From UBA11865 sp041570195 (GTDB lineage: Bacteria; Chloroflexota; Anaerolineae; Promineifilales; Promineifilaceae): DNA of 64,000 nt. This document shows positions 34,846 to 43,614 of the stretch, piece by piece. Below the pieces are notes generated by a model that searched no databases, was not told the DNA's origin, and was given only the letters and a program-made list of their open reading frames with translations. A program made the translations under genes and the position numbers. How positions within the stretch are numbered: position 1 is the first letter of the stretch; every line of letters begins with the position of its first letter. The stretch lies in assembly GCA_041570195.1 (NCBI GenBank), contig JBFFWQ010000006.1, positions 1 through 64,000 on the forward strand, written 5' to 3'.

Positions 34846-36357
34846 ATGCAAAAGATAGTCGAATGTGTGCCAAATTTCAGCGAAGGGCAGCGACCGGAAG
34901 TCTACGACGACATTGCCAATGCCATCCGCCAGGTGCCGGGGGCCCACGTACTGGATGTGAGCGCTGATCCCGATCACAATCGTTCCGTTATTACCTTTGT
35001 CGGCAATCCTGATGCTGTCGAAGAGGCAGCCTTTCAGGCCATTGCCAGGGCCGCTAAGCACATCGACCTGGATGAGCACGAGGGTGAACATCCCAGGCTT
35101 GGCGCTACCGATGTCTGCCCATTTGTGCCGGTAAAAAACGTCACGGTCGATGAGTGTGTCGAGATAGCAAGGAGAGTCGGTCAACGAGTGGGCGACGAGT
35201 TGGGCATCGCAGTCTACCTGTATGGCGAAGCCGCCACCAGGCCGGACCGGAAGAAACTCTCCGCAATCCGCCGCGGCGAGTACGAGCTGTGGCGCGATGA
35301 AGTTGCCACCGTCCCCGAGCGAGTGCCTGATTATGGTCCGGCGCGACCCAGCAGGTCAGGCGCCACTGTGATAGGCGTACGCCCATTTCTAATCGCCTAT
35401 AACATCTTTCTCAATACCGATGATGTGGCCATTGCCAACAAGATCGCCAGGGCTGTGCGTTTCACCAGCGGTGGGTTGAGGCACGTTCAGGCTTTAGGCT
35501 TCCTTGTAGAAGGCCAGGCGCAGGTGAGCATGAATCTGACCGACTTCAACAAGACCCCAATACACGCCGTCCAGGAAATGGTGCGGCGAGAAGCCGCCCG
35601 TCATGGGCTGACGATTACCAAGTCAGAATTGATCGGTCTTGCGCCTCAAAAAGCCTTCTTGGAAGCGGCCAAATGGTATTTTCAACTCGACGACATGAAG
35701 GACGATCAGGTATTGGAGATTCGCCTGGCAGACGCCACGAGCGACGATTACACGCCTTACCCATTTTTGGAAGCCACCGGCGCAGCAACGCCCACACCAG
35801 GTGGCGGCTCGTCGGCCGCGCTTGCTGGTGCGCTGTCGGCTTCCCTATCACAAATGGTGGCCAATCTTACGCTAGGACGTAAGAAATACGCCTCGGTTGA
35901 GGCTGAAATTGAGGGTCTGCTCGAACAGACCACGCGACTGCGACACGAACTGACTGCGGCCATTGGCCACGATGCAGCTGCCTTTGAACGATTGATGAGC
36001 GCCTGGCGTGACAAGAAGGTGTCTGGTGAAGACAAAATGTTGGCCATCGAAGAGGCCACTCGTCAAGCGGGACTAGTGCCGTTAACCGTTGCCAGGCGAA
36101 GCCGGGATGCGGCCAAGCTCGCCGTGTCAATGACGGCGATCGGAAACGCCAACGCCGTCACCGATGCGGCCGCGGCGGCCGTCATGGCTCGCGCCGCCGT
36201 TCAGGTCGCCGCCATGAACGTAAGAATCAATGGCATTGGCTTGCGCGATCAAGATCAAGCCCAGGCCTGGAATGCTGAGCTTACGACGCTTGAAACCGAA
36301 ACAGAGCGTCTGGCAGAACAAGCCGTGGCCATGGCGGCCGATCGCGGAGGATTCTAG
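34846..36357 (+). CDS. bifunctional glutamate formimidoyltransferase/formimidoyl-THF cyclodeaminase
   Basis: This encodes 503 residues. Residues 1-180 are the formiminotransferase N-domain (KIVECVPNFSEGQR, ADPDHNRSV, DEHEGEHPRLGATDVCPF with the catalytic His). Residues about 181-300 are the C-domain (RPFLIAYNIFLNT, GLRHVQALGF). Residues 305-500 are the cyclodeaminase (ATPTPGGGSSAALAGALSAS). It feeds one-carbon units from formiminoglutamate into folate. No other histidine-degradation gene lies in the window. The next gene starts with TTG directly after its stop. Confidence 0.94.
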   Translation: MQKIVECVPNFSEGQRPEVYDDIANAIRQVPGAHVLDVSADPDHNRSVITFVGNPDAVEEAAFQAIARAAKHIDLDEHEGEHPRLGATDVCPFVPVKNVTVDECVEIARRVGQRVGDELGIAVYLYGEAATRPDRKKLSAIRRGEYELWRDEVATVPERVPDYGPARPSRSGATVIGVRPFLIAYNIFLNTDDVAIANKIARAVRFTSGGLRHVQALGFLVEGQAQVSMNLTDFNKTPIHAVQEMVRREAARHGLTITKSELIGLAPQKAFLEAAKWYFQLDDMKDDQVLEIRLADATSDDYTPYPFLEATGAATPTPGGGSSAALAGALSASLSQMVANLTLGRKKYASVEAEIEGLLEQTTRLRHELTAAIGHDAAAFERLMSAWRDKKVSGEDKMLAIEEATRQAGLVPLTVARRSRDAAKLAVSMTAIGNANAVTDAAAAAVMARAAVQVAAMNVRINGIGLRDQDQAQAWNAELTTLETETERLAEQAVAMAADRGGF

Positions 36358-37515
36358 TTGGCGTCGCGGCGAAACAACGTGTGGGGCCAGAGTAATCGCC
36401 TCTTGCCAATCCCAGGCTGGGGCATCCTGGCCCTGATTGGTATCTCGCTCACTGTACTGGTCGGGTGCCGATCCAGCGCAGCCGGGCCGGCGGTCAACTT
36501 GGCTCCAACATCCGTGGTAGGTCAGGCGTCCTCGCCGGCGCCTCCCCCGCCACCCGTATTGGTGACTGTGTCAGGCTCATCGGAAAAGAGCTCTTTCAGC
36601 CCGCTCAGCGCCGCTGAATTGGCCGAGACCGCAACGGTCGATGCTCAGGCGCAGATCATCACCCCAGAAACGGAGCTCTTGGCCGAGCCGGCAACTGTTC
36701 CCCCGCCGACCGAAACGCCCTTGCCCACCTTCACGCCACCGGCTCTGCCAAAGACGCCTGTATGGGAGCATTATTGGCTGCGCAGACCTGTGCCAGAGGA
36801 GTCAGCCGTCTGGACCGATAAAGCCTATCCGTACGGCAGCACCCGCGGCGGCGAGTTGCGGTCCCATCATGGGGTTGAATTCAACGTCCCGGCCGGAACC
36901 GTTGTAATGGCCGCCGCGAGTGGCACCGTGGTTGCCGCCGGACGGGATGACGTGGAACGGCTTGGCGCCAGCAACAACTTCTATGGAAACGTAGTCGTGA
37001 TCCAGCATGACACGGGCCTTGAGAATCAGCCAGTCTACAGCCTTTACGGGCACCTCTCTCAGATCTTGGTTCAAGTTGGCGACCGGGTTAATGCCTTGGA
37101 TACGATCGCTCTATCGGGTGCCAGTGGAGTTGCAGACGGCGCGCACTTGCACTTTGAAGTGCGGGTAGGCAGCAACAACTACGAGAGCACCCGAAATCCT
37201 TTGTTGTGGCTCTATCCCTTCCCTGATCGCGCCGTCGTCGCCGGCCGTATCACTTATCCTGATGGTACGCCGGCTCGCAATGTCCCGCTTAACCTTCGTC
37301 GTGTTGACGCGCCTTCTCCCTATGCGGCGACGACCAGCTATGCCGACGACAGCGTAAACTCCGATGATGTCTGGGACGAGAACTTCGCTTTTGACGACAT
37401 ATATGCCGGCTATTATGAGTTAACGGCCGGAACAGGCGATGACAAGATCAAGGTTGAATTTTGGGTCCATCCCTACCAAACCAGCTTCGTCGAACTCGTG
37501 CTTGATAACAAATGA
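36358..37515 (+). CDS. M23 (LytM-type) metallopeptidase, membrane-anchored
   Basis: This encodes 385 residues from a TTG immediately after the previous TAG, with GGAGG 7 bases upstream. An N-terminal hydrophobic segment containing Cys (GISLTVLVGC) may be a lipobox or anchor. A proline-rich linker follows. The M23 domain lies at about 165-290: zinc-binding His in SHHGVEFN, YGHLS and HLHFEVR. The last 90 residues form a carboxypeptidase-regulatory-like beta domain (GRITYPDGTPARNVPLNLRR). It probably cuts peptidoglycan cross-links or acts as a cell-wall binding module. Its link to folate metabolism is positional only. Confidence 0.88.
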   Translation: MASRRNNVWGQSNRLLPIPGWGILALIGISLTVLVGCRSSAAGPAVNLAPTSVVGQASSPAPPPPPVLVTVSGSSEKSSFSPLSAAELAETATVDAQAQIITPETELLAEPATVPPPTETPLPTFTPPALPKTPVWEHYWLRRPVPEESAVWTDKAYPYGSTRGGELRSHHGVEFNVPAGTVVMAAASGTVVAAGRDDVERLGASNNFYGNVVVIQHDTGLENQPVYSLYGHLSQILVQVGDRVNALDTIALSGASGVADGAHLHFEVRVGSNNYESTRNPLLWLYPFPDRAVVAGRITYPDGTPARNVPLNLRRVDAPSPYAATTSYADDSVNSDDVWDENFAFDDIYAGYYELTAGTGDDKIKVEFWVHPYQTSFVELVLDNK

Positions 37516-37527
37516 TACGAGCGTAGT

Positions 37528-38223
37528 TCAGCTGGCCCGCTTCAGCAGCCAATAGCCTAGGACGGACAGGACAATACCTTCGAGCAGAACGGCGCCAGTC
37601 CACACCAACCCAAAGTCAAACCAGAATTTCTCCGGAAACAGGCGAATCAACGAATCCGAAAAGGAGAAGGTCCAGGTGTCCGGCGGGAATAAGATCTCGT
37701 GAAACTGGGTGAAGACGAAGTTCCACGAGAGGCCGATCAGAACTATCACCAACAGCAGTGCTCCAGTGGTGAATAGCCCGCCATGCATCATCGCCCTGTA
37801 GCCTTCCGTTCGACGCTCTCGTTGTAGCAGCAGATAGAGCAAGCCACCGATAACTACGATCGCAGCCACCCAGATCAGCCGGCTGAATAGGTCGGTCAGC
37901 TCCTTGACGTCGAGCATGTGACCGATTTCTCGTTCGTTGTAGAGTGGCTGGTCGGCGCCGGGTAGTCGTAACTGCTCAAGCAGCCGGATGGCTTCGTCAG
38001 CAGGCTCAGAACTGCGCAAATAGTCCAGCGTAGCTTCCGCCAATTCAAGGCGTTCCTCTTGTGTAAAGCCATAACGATCTGGCGCGATGCGTCCGTACTC
38101 GAAAGTCGGATAGCTGGGCGAGTCCCAAACGATAACGAGCCGCAAAGTACCCAGTGTCAGCAAGAAAGGCATGGCCAAAACTACGAGCCAGCGCACGATT
38201 TTGGCCCAGTTGATGTTCTTCAA
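37528..38223 (-). CDS. DUF1461/TIGR01906-type integral membrane protein
   Basis: This encodes 231 residues from TTG 38223, chosen because GGAGGAG lies 4 bases upstream. A longer frame to 38292 would overlap the previous stop as TTGA. The protein has one N-terminal helix, a large outer loop (ERLELAEATLDYLRS, YNEREIGHMLDVKEL) and three further helices, with HFHEI-like motif QFHEILFPPDTWTF. That is the layout of the DUF1461 family, which has no known function. It is downstream of the spermidine synthase-like gene. Confidence 0.82.
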   Translation of the reverse strand: MKNINWAKIVRWLVVLAMPFLLTLGTLRLVIVWDSPSYPTFEYGRIAPDRYGFTQEERLELAEATLDYLRSSEPADEAIRLLEQLRLPGADQPLYNEREIGHMLDVKELTDLFSRLIWVAAIVVIGGLLYLLLQRERRTEGYRAMMHGGLFTTGALLLVIVLIGLSWNFVFTQFHEILFPPDTWTFSFSDSLIRLFPEKFWFDFGLVWTGAVLLEGIVLSVLGYWLLKRAS

Positions 38224-38288
38224 GCTACTCCTCCATGACAAATGATGTTGGTTGGCAGCGACTACTGGTCTTTTCAAGAACAGCCATT

Positions 38289-39869
38289 TCAACCGCCCAG
38301 ACCAGGCAAACCGGCCGGACCTTCTTCAAGCAAGTAACGGATGACAATTGAATCGATGATTGTCTCGACCGGCGCTCGCTCGTCGGTAAAGACGACGTCT
38401 CCACGCACAGTTGGAACCAGGTTCGCCTGGGCCGATTCAAGCGCTTGATGCAGAAGTGGCTGACCTGTAGCGTCGATTGTAGCCAGCCATTCGGCCAGGT
38501 TTGTCCTTTCGGTAGGCTGAACCGTGGCCACCAGGATGGTATTCAGCGATCCTGGTACGTCGATGGTGTGAACGCTCGAAAACACGGTTAGCAATGTGCT
38601 CGTGATCGCTTCAACCAGGCGACGGTCCGTGGGACCACGCCCGACGTTGATGGCCAGAATGCCGTTTGCTGTAAGACGAGCTTCGACCTCGGCAAAGTAG
38701 TCGCTGGTCGTCAGGTGCCATGGTATATAGGGAACCTTATAGGCGTCCAGGGTAATCAGATCATACTGCGTTTTGAGCTGGTTGAGTTGATACCGGCCGT
38801 CGCCAATAACAACATTGATATTTGGCTCATTCAGGTCGAAGTATGCGCGACCCGCCTCCACGATCGCCGGGTCCAATTCGATGCCGTCGACAGGTATTGG
38901 CCCAAAAACCTCCGTAAACTGCTTTGGGATGGTGCCCGCCGCCAGTCCAATAACGGCCATGTTCTCAAGTACCAGTGGATCCGACGGCGAGTTGAAGAAA
39001 GGAGCAGCCAACATGATGCTCCAAACGGAAATGCGTGGTACGTGGCCGCCATCGCAGTAGAATGAGTGATACGCCTGTCCTTCATTTAGGAGAAGATAGT
39101 TGCAATCGTCCCGGCGTACAACCTGCACGTAATTATAAGCCGACTCTTGCTCAAAAATCTGATCAGGATATGCCTTGATACTGCCCTGGGTCCAAAGAAT
39201 GACAAATGGAACCAGGATAATGGGCAGCAGTAATGAGGCGTACGGCGGGCGCTGGCGCGCTCGCCATAGTCCAATGAGGCCTACGATAAGCAGGGCGACC
39301 CCAAACAACACCGCGGTAATACGTGTACCCGCCTGGGGGATGACGATGAGTACTGGAAGATAGGTACCTAACAGACTGCCCCAGGTCGATACGGCATAGA
39401 TACGTCCGCTGATCCGGCCGGCTTCGCCGACATCACGTACGCCAAGCCGGATCGCATAGGGCGATATGCAGCCCAACAGCGTAATCGGCACGGCGAGCGA
39501 CAAGAAAACAACGATCAGCGAACTGAGGACCGCGCCGATGTTCACGGATGCCAGGGCCGAAGCCGCCTGGCGCAGCACCACGCTAGTGAGCAGCAGAAAA
39601 AAGACACAGCAAAAACCGGCAATGGTCACCAGCCAGTAGAACGGGGTCGGTCGTGGACGGCGGTCGGCCAACCTTCCGCCAAGAAAATAACCTAAGGTAA
39701 GAAACAGCAGCACCAGGCCGATGACGTTTGCCCAGACGATATTGGAAGTGCCAAACACCGTCTGTAACATCCGACTGATGGTGAACTCGATGGCCAGCGT
39801 GGCCATGCCCGCGACGAAGACGGTCAGATACAGAGACGCGCGCGGAAAACTGGTCGTCCCCCGGTTCAT
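38289..39869 (-). CDS. membrane-fused spermidine synthase-like protein
   Basis: This encodes 526 residues from ATG 39869. Residues 1-220 form about seven membrane helices (LYLTVFVAGMATLAIEFTIS, GYFLGGRLADRR) of the MFS-like type found fused to polyamine synthases. The C-terminal half is a SAM-fold aminopropyltransferase-like domain (PVDGIELDPAIVEAGRAYFD, NVVIGDGRYQL, DLITLDAYKVPYIPWHL). The usual catalytic DSTDP is replaced by LDAYK, so true spermidine synthase activity is doubtful. It may methylate or alkylate another substrate at the membrane. Confidence 0.85.
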   Translation of the reverse strand: MNRGTTSFPRASLYLTVFVAGMATLAIEFTISRMLQTVFGTSNIVWANVIGLVLLFLTLGYFLGGRLADRRPRPTPFYWLVTIAGFCCVFFLLLTSVVLRQAASALASVNIGAVLSSLIVVFLSLAVPITLLGCISPYAIRLGVRDVGEAGRISGRIYAVSTWGSLLGTYLPVLIVIPQAGTRITAVLFGVALLIVGLIGLWRARQRPPYASLLLPIILVPFVILWTQGSIKAYPDQIFEQESAYNYVQVVRRDDCNYLLLNEGQAYHSFYCDGGHVPRISVWSIMLAAPFFNSPSDPLVLENMAVIGLAAGTIPKQFTEVFGPIPVDGIELDPAIVEAGRAYFDLNEPNINVVIGDGRYQLNQLKTQYDLITLDAYKVPYIPWHLTTSDYFAEVEARLTANGILAINVGRGPTDRRLVEAITSTLLTVFSSVHTIDVPGSLNTILVATVQPTERTNLAEWLATIDATGQPLLHQALESAQANLVPTVRGDVVFTDERAPVETIIDSIVIRYLLEEGPAGLPGLGG

Positions 39870-39923
39870 GCTGCCACCAGTTTCTGGCACTTGCACCTGC
39901 GACCCTTAACTACCCGCATGTAA

Positions 39924-41951
39924 CTACTGAATCTGAAAACGTTCATTCAACTGTTCGGGGGACAAACGTCCTGTGTTCCTGAAGATAATGACCAGTGGCT
40001 GATCGTAAACTGTAAAGCTCTCGTCAAACCGACCCAATGCCAGCCCAGATTGCTCAGCCAGGTACTGCTCAACCTCGGCCGGTACGTTGAGGTTAGGCCA
40101 CCCGAAAGTATCTGGGGTTAGATGCAGGCCAAACAAGTTTGGCATGCGTGTGCCAACGTAGGCTACCTCGAATCCTAGTTGGCCGTCAAACAAGAGCCGG
40201 TAGAACTGGCTGGACAGTGGATATCGTTCGGGTAGTCTCGGAATAACACCGTAATTGCGGTTGGAGGCCAGCGCCAGATAATCGCTTTGGGCCACAAGGG
40301 CCAGATTTTGGTCTAGTTTTTCCAGGCCGTCGTGTGACTCAGTGCCCGAAAGCCAATTCACGTCCCCCAACACAAATATGTCCCGTCGCAAATGTTGGCC
40401 GTCAACAGTTAGATTGTCGGGCAAGCGATCGTCCCACATCTCGCTAAGAATGTAAGAGCCGGGTGCAGCCTGCTCATATAGCCATTTGGAAGCCGCGACC
40501 CATGGATGGGGCTGGCGATACATATTCACAAAGGCCAAGGCATATAGGCCTGTCACAATCAACAGTATGGCGACAGCCACTCGACGCGCGACTTTGAGCC
40601 GGATACTCAGAATCATTGCCGCGGCGTACAACATCAGGAATGGGGTTAGTGGCTGCAGATAGCGCATGAACTTGACTACCAGCGCCCCCGTGGTCAAAAA
40701 AAAGGGCACGGTCCATAGCAGCACGACCAGCTCACCCTGGGAAAATGGGAACCGTTCCTTCCCCAAACTATAGGACTCCGGCATTTGTTCGGTCGAATGA
40801 CCTGCGCGCCACCAGTGCAAAAAGGATCGGATCGCCCGCCAGACTGCCCAGATGAGGCCGGCAAACGAAACCAGGCCCAAAAGCGGACCCATTCCCCATC
40901 GCACCTGCATTTCGATGAAATAGAGATAAGGCGTCGTTCCGGCATATTGCCGTACATACGGCACGTCCCGTGATCCCCGGACCATTGTTCCTTGACTCAC
41001 GATGTTCTGTAGATAGCAGGAGTTCTGCAACTGCTCCGGCACCGTAAGCGGGCCAATGCGCAGCGAATCAGCGCTTTCGCAAGATGTGTCGAGAAGCGCG
41101 AACGGATTGCTCGCGGCGAATACGAGCAGGCCAATGACCAGTGTCACCGCGAGTAAGGCCATACGCCGGCCGAGAGGCCACTGGCGCTGGAGGGCAACGG
41201 CACCTAACAGCGGCAACATTAGCAGCGTACCGCTGAATTTCGACCCGACCGCCAGACCAATCGAGGCTCCAGTCAGAAGAATGGCGCCAGCGCGCTGTTT
41301 ATGGCTTACAGCCCCCTTCGTAGCGGCAACGAGCAGAACCAAAGCGGCCAAGACGAAAAAGGTCAGATAAGGGTCGACCGTAAAGAAGTGGGCCAGTTGG
41401 ATGTGCATCACGTTGACAGCCAACAGAGCGGCTGCCAGGAGGCCAACGGAGGGGCTGAACAGCCATTTTCCAAGTATGAACAGCAGGCCCACGGTGGTCA
41501 AATCGAACAAAGCCGTCAGTACCCGGCCGACGGCCGTCAGGTGGCGGAATTCTATCTGATTGGCACCGTTGAGAATATCGCTTGTTAGCAGCCACCCTTC
41601 GGGAAGGCGCGTAGCCAATCGCGGGCCCGCTCTTTCTGCCAAACGGGTTGCTGCAACCCCCAGGTAAAGCGGCAGATGGCCATAGGCGAAACGTCGCGGC
41701 TCATCTTGCTCTAACACCAGGCCGCCACTGCTCGCTCCCGGCGGCCAGTAAAATGGATTAAAGGTGGATTCGTTCGGCCGGAAGGCGGTTTGCCATTGCT
41801 CCGGCCATTCAATGCTTGTTCCCACCCAGGCTATGTAACGTTCGTCTGGATGATAATGGTTAAACTCGTCCCAATCCACGCTGGAAAGACGCAGAAATGC
41901 GGCAATCAGCAAAATGAGAGCCAGAAGGACGAACTGTGTTCGTTTACCCAT
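39924..41951 (-). CDS. GT39-type (dolichyl-phosphate-mannose-like) glycosyltransferase
   Basis: This encodes 675 residues with about 11 membrane helices. The outer loop after helix 1 has DEFNHYHPDERYIAW with the acidic pair expected of GT-C enzymes, and the phospholipid-linked sugar donor motif region follows. A large C-terminal soluble part (about 510-675) binds the acceptor. It probably glycosylates proteins or lipids outside the membrane. The gene lies upstream of the spermidine synthase-like gene in the same direction and may be co-transcribed with it. Confidence 0.85.
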   Translation of the reverse strand: MGKRTQFVLLALILLIAAFLRLSSVDWDEFNHYHPDERYIAWVGTSIEWPEQWQTAFRPNESTFNPFYWPPGASSGGLVLEQDEPRRFAYGHLPLYLGVAATRLAERAGPRLATRLPEGWLLTSDILNGANQIEFRHLTAVGRVLTALFDLTTVGLLFILGKWLFSPSVGLLAAALLAVNVMHIQLAHFFTVDPYLTFFVLAALVLLVAATKGAVSHKQRAGAILLTGASIGLAVGSKFSGTLLMLPLLGAVALQRQWPLGRRMALLAVTLVIGLLVFAASNPFALLDTSCESADSLRIGPLTVPEQLQNSCYLQNIVSQGTMVRGSRDVPYVRQYAGTTPYLYFIEMQVRWGMGPLLGLVSFAGLIWAVWRAIRSFLHWWRAGHSTEQMPESYSLGKERFPFSQGELVVLLWTVPFFLTTGALVVKFMRYLQPLTPFLMLYAAAMILSIRLKVARRVAVAILLIVTGLYALAFVNMYRQPHPWVAASKWLYEQAAPGSYILSEMWDDRLPDNLTVDGQHLRRDIFVLGDVNWLSGTESHDGLEKLDQNLALVAQSDYLALASNRNYGVIPRLPERYPLSSQFYRLLFDGQLGFEVAYVGTRMPNLFGLHLTPDTFGWPNLNVPAEVEQYLAEQSGLALGRFDESFTVYDQPLVIIFRNTGRLSPEQLNERFQIQ

Positions 41952-42120
41952 CTTCAGGATTCTAGCCGCGGCTGACGAAGTGGTCGAGCCAAAGGTGAGA
42001 CAAAGAGAGCCGGATTACTATCCGGCCCTCCTGATAGGCAAATGAGTTGGCTTGTAGACGACGATCCGTTGATCGGCGCCGGCGTCTGTCCGCCGCCGGC
42101 CGATAAATCGCGAGTGGCGT

Positions 42121-42795
42121 TTACTCCTCGAACTCTTCCTCGTCGACTTGCTTGCCCTTGGCGATCACCTCTACCTCGTCGGCTGCTGCCGCCATGAGCA
42201 AGTCCTCTTCCACTTCCTCTTCTTCTTCCTCCTCTTCCAGCGCGACGTAATCGAAACGAGCCACGATCGACTCCGGCGAAGCCAGAATTGCTACGCCTTC
42301 CGGCACTGTCAAATCGCCGATTAACACGACGTCATCAGGCGTTTCGATTCTCGTCAGATCCACTTCTATCTCGGAAATCAGATTGTCCGGCAGACACTCA
42401 ATTTCGACCGAGACCATAATCATGGCCGTGGTGCCCAGGCCCTCGTCGACCGGCGCAGCCGTACCGACCGGCACCAGGGCGGCCTCAACCACCAGCTTCT
42501 CTGTCATGTTTACTTCATAGAAGTCCACATGGATCAAATCGCCGCGAGTCACATGGACTTGGACGTCCTTAGCCAGTACCGTGTGTTTCTCTTTACCAAC
42601 ACTGATATCTATCAGGTTCGTCATCCCTGCATCACGTAATACGCGCTGCAAGATTAGATTATCAACCTGAATGTTCAGATTTTGGCCCTGTCCGTAGATG
42701 ACCGCTGGAATTATGCCTTGGCGTCGTAATTTCTTGGCCTTCTTACCCGTCATTTCCCGGCTCTCGGCCGTGAATGTTGCTCGCTCTGACATCAC
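42121..42795 (-). CDS. rplY: 50S ribosomal protein L25 (general stress protein Ctc type)
   Basis: This encodes 224 residues. The L25 domain (about 5-95) shows GKKAKKLRRQGIIPAVIYGQ and VHVTRGDLIHVDFYEV. The Ctc-type C-domain (about 97-190) has ECLPDNLISEIEVDLTRIE. A strongly acidic tail (EEEEEEEEVEEDLL) follows. It binds 5S rRNA. It is transcribed alone from a promoter at 42907-42935 through a strong leader hairpin. Confidence 0.93.
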   Translation of the reverse strand: MMSERATFTAESREMTGKKAKKLRRQGIIPAVIYGQGQNLNIQVDNLILQRVLRDAGMTNLIDISVGKEKHTVLAKDVQVHVTRGDLIHVDFYEVNMTEKLVVEAALVPVGTAAPVDEGLGTTAMIMVSVEIECLPDNLISEIEVDLTRIETPDDVVLIGDLTVPEGVAILASPESIVARFDYVALEEEEEEEEVEEDLLMAAAADEVEVIAKGKQVDEEEFEE

Positions 42796-42830
42796 TTAGT
42801 TCCTCTAAACGTTAACCTATCTTTCACTAA

Positions 42831-42896
42831 AACATCCGCTGTTTGGCCAGATTCATCTCGCGGCCCAAACACCGGATGTTTGCGGATTTTCGCAAA
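42831..42896 (-). promoter_or_regulatory. leader hairpins of rplY
   Basis: AACATCCG-c-TGTTTGG (42831-42846) pairs with CCAAACA-c-CGGATGTT (42865-42880), giving 15 base pairs with one mismatch and an 18-nt loop. Read on the minus strand the distal arm runs into TTTT. A smaller TTTGCG/CGCAAA hairpin (42879-42896) precedes it. Both lie between promoter and start codon, so they may control read-through or translation. Confidence 0.65.
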
Positions 42897-42906
42897 ACGA
42901 AAGAAG

Positions 42907-42935
42907 AGTATAAACAATCTGCTACAAATCGTCAA
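42907..42935 (-). promoter_or_regulatory. promoter of rplY
   Basis: On the minus strand: TTGACG (42935-42930), a 17-bp spacer and TATACT (42912-42907). The start site is expected near 42900, giving a leader of about 105 bases. Confidence 0.7.
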
Positions 42936-43008
42936 TTAGCTTGACGCGCCCGAGTAGCCGGGGTAAAAATCAGCCCGCGAGATGATATCGCTGAAATAGG
43001 AAACGACT

Positions 43009-43404
43009 ATGGATTTGGATAGCTATTACGATCACATTTGCAGGGTCGGCAGACTACGCACTGATCAACATGCGCGCCGATGGAGCGATGGCGTGTTGCG
43101 CACCTTTGGAACGGCATTGAATGGTAGAACGAAGCGCGCAGTGGCGAAAGCATTACCCGATGAATTGGCAAAATCCTTGAAGGATGTATTCTGGTTGTTG
43201 CACTTCCGAGACCCGGATTTGAGCAGTGAGGAGTTTCTCCAGTGGGCCGCCCGCCGTAGCGGCAACTCAAACGGCGAATTTGCGATCTATCCAACTTTGG
43301 CTGTTTTCTCTGGCCTCAAGACGATTATTGATCAAGATTTACAGAGTCAGGTCGCCGAGGCCCTGTCCCCGCAGGTTCGCGATCTCTGGGAGCAGGCCGG
43401 CTAG
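43009..43404 (+). CDS. DUF2267 domain protein
   Basis: This encodes 131 residues. The helical repeat pattern YYDHICRVGRL ... AVAKALPDELAKSLK ... EEFLQWAARRSG matches DUF2267, a small all-helical domain of unknown function often seen near stress genes. AGGAAAC precedes the ATG. It has no membrane segment. It is divergent from rplY. The function is unknown. Confidence 0.78.
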   Translation: MDLDSYYDHICRVGRLRTDQHARRWSDGVLRTFGTALNGRTKRAVAKALPDELAKSLKDVFWLLHFRDPDLSSEEFLQWAARRSGNSNGEFAIYPTLAVFSGLKTIIDQDLQSQVAEALSPQVRDLWEQAG

Positions 43405-43614
43405 CTCTAATGTGCGGCCGATGAAGGGTATTGAGGATCACGCTAGCAACCGGCTATTATATCCACCGGAATAGCACGTCGAGGCTTTGCGCCGGTGATT
43501 GACGCCCCTGCGCCTAGCCAAAGTGTCACATTGGAAAGAATCCTAGTGGTTCGCAGCTGCAAGCAAATCCGGAAAGCATGGCCCTCAGACATTCTAACCT
43601 GTTGCCCCTCAAAG

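Noticed and set aside
33454..35184. 576-residue protein on the minus strand
   Set aside because: The first 160 residues overlap the divergent formiminotransferase gene and match nothing. The GTG at 34701 with a good ribosome site gives the normal Eis-like length.
40000..42000. Further mobile elements, rRNA genes or CRISPR arrays in the 20-64 kb part
   Set aside because: Coding density is high and continuous, and no terminal inverted repeats, transposase motifs or array-like repeats were seen.
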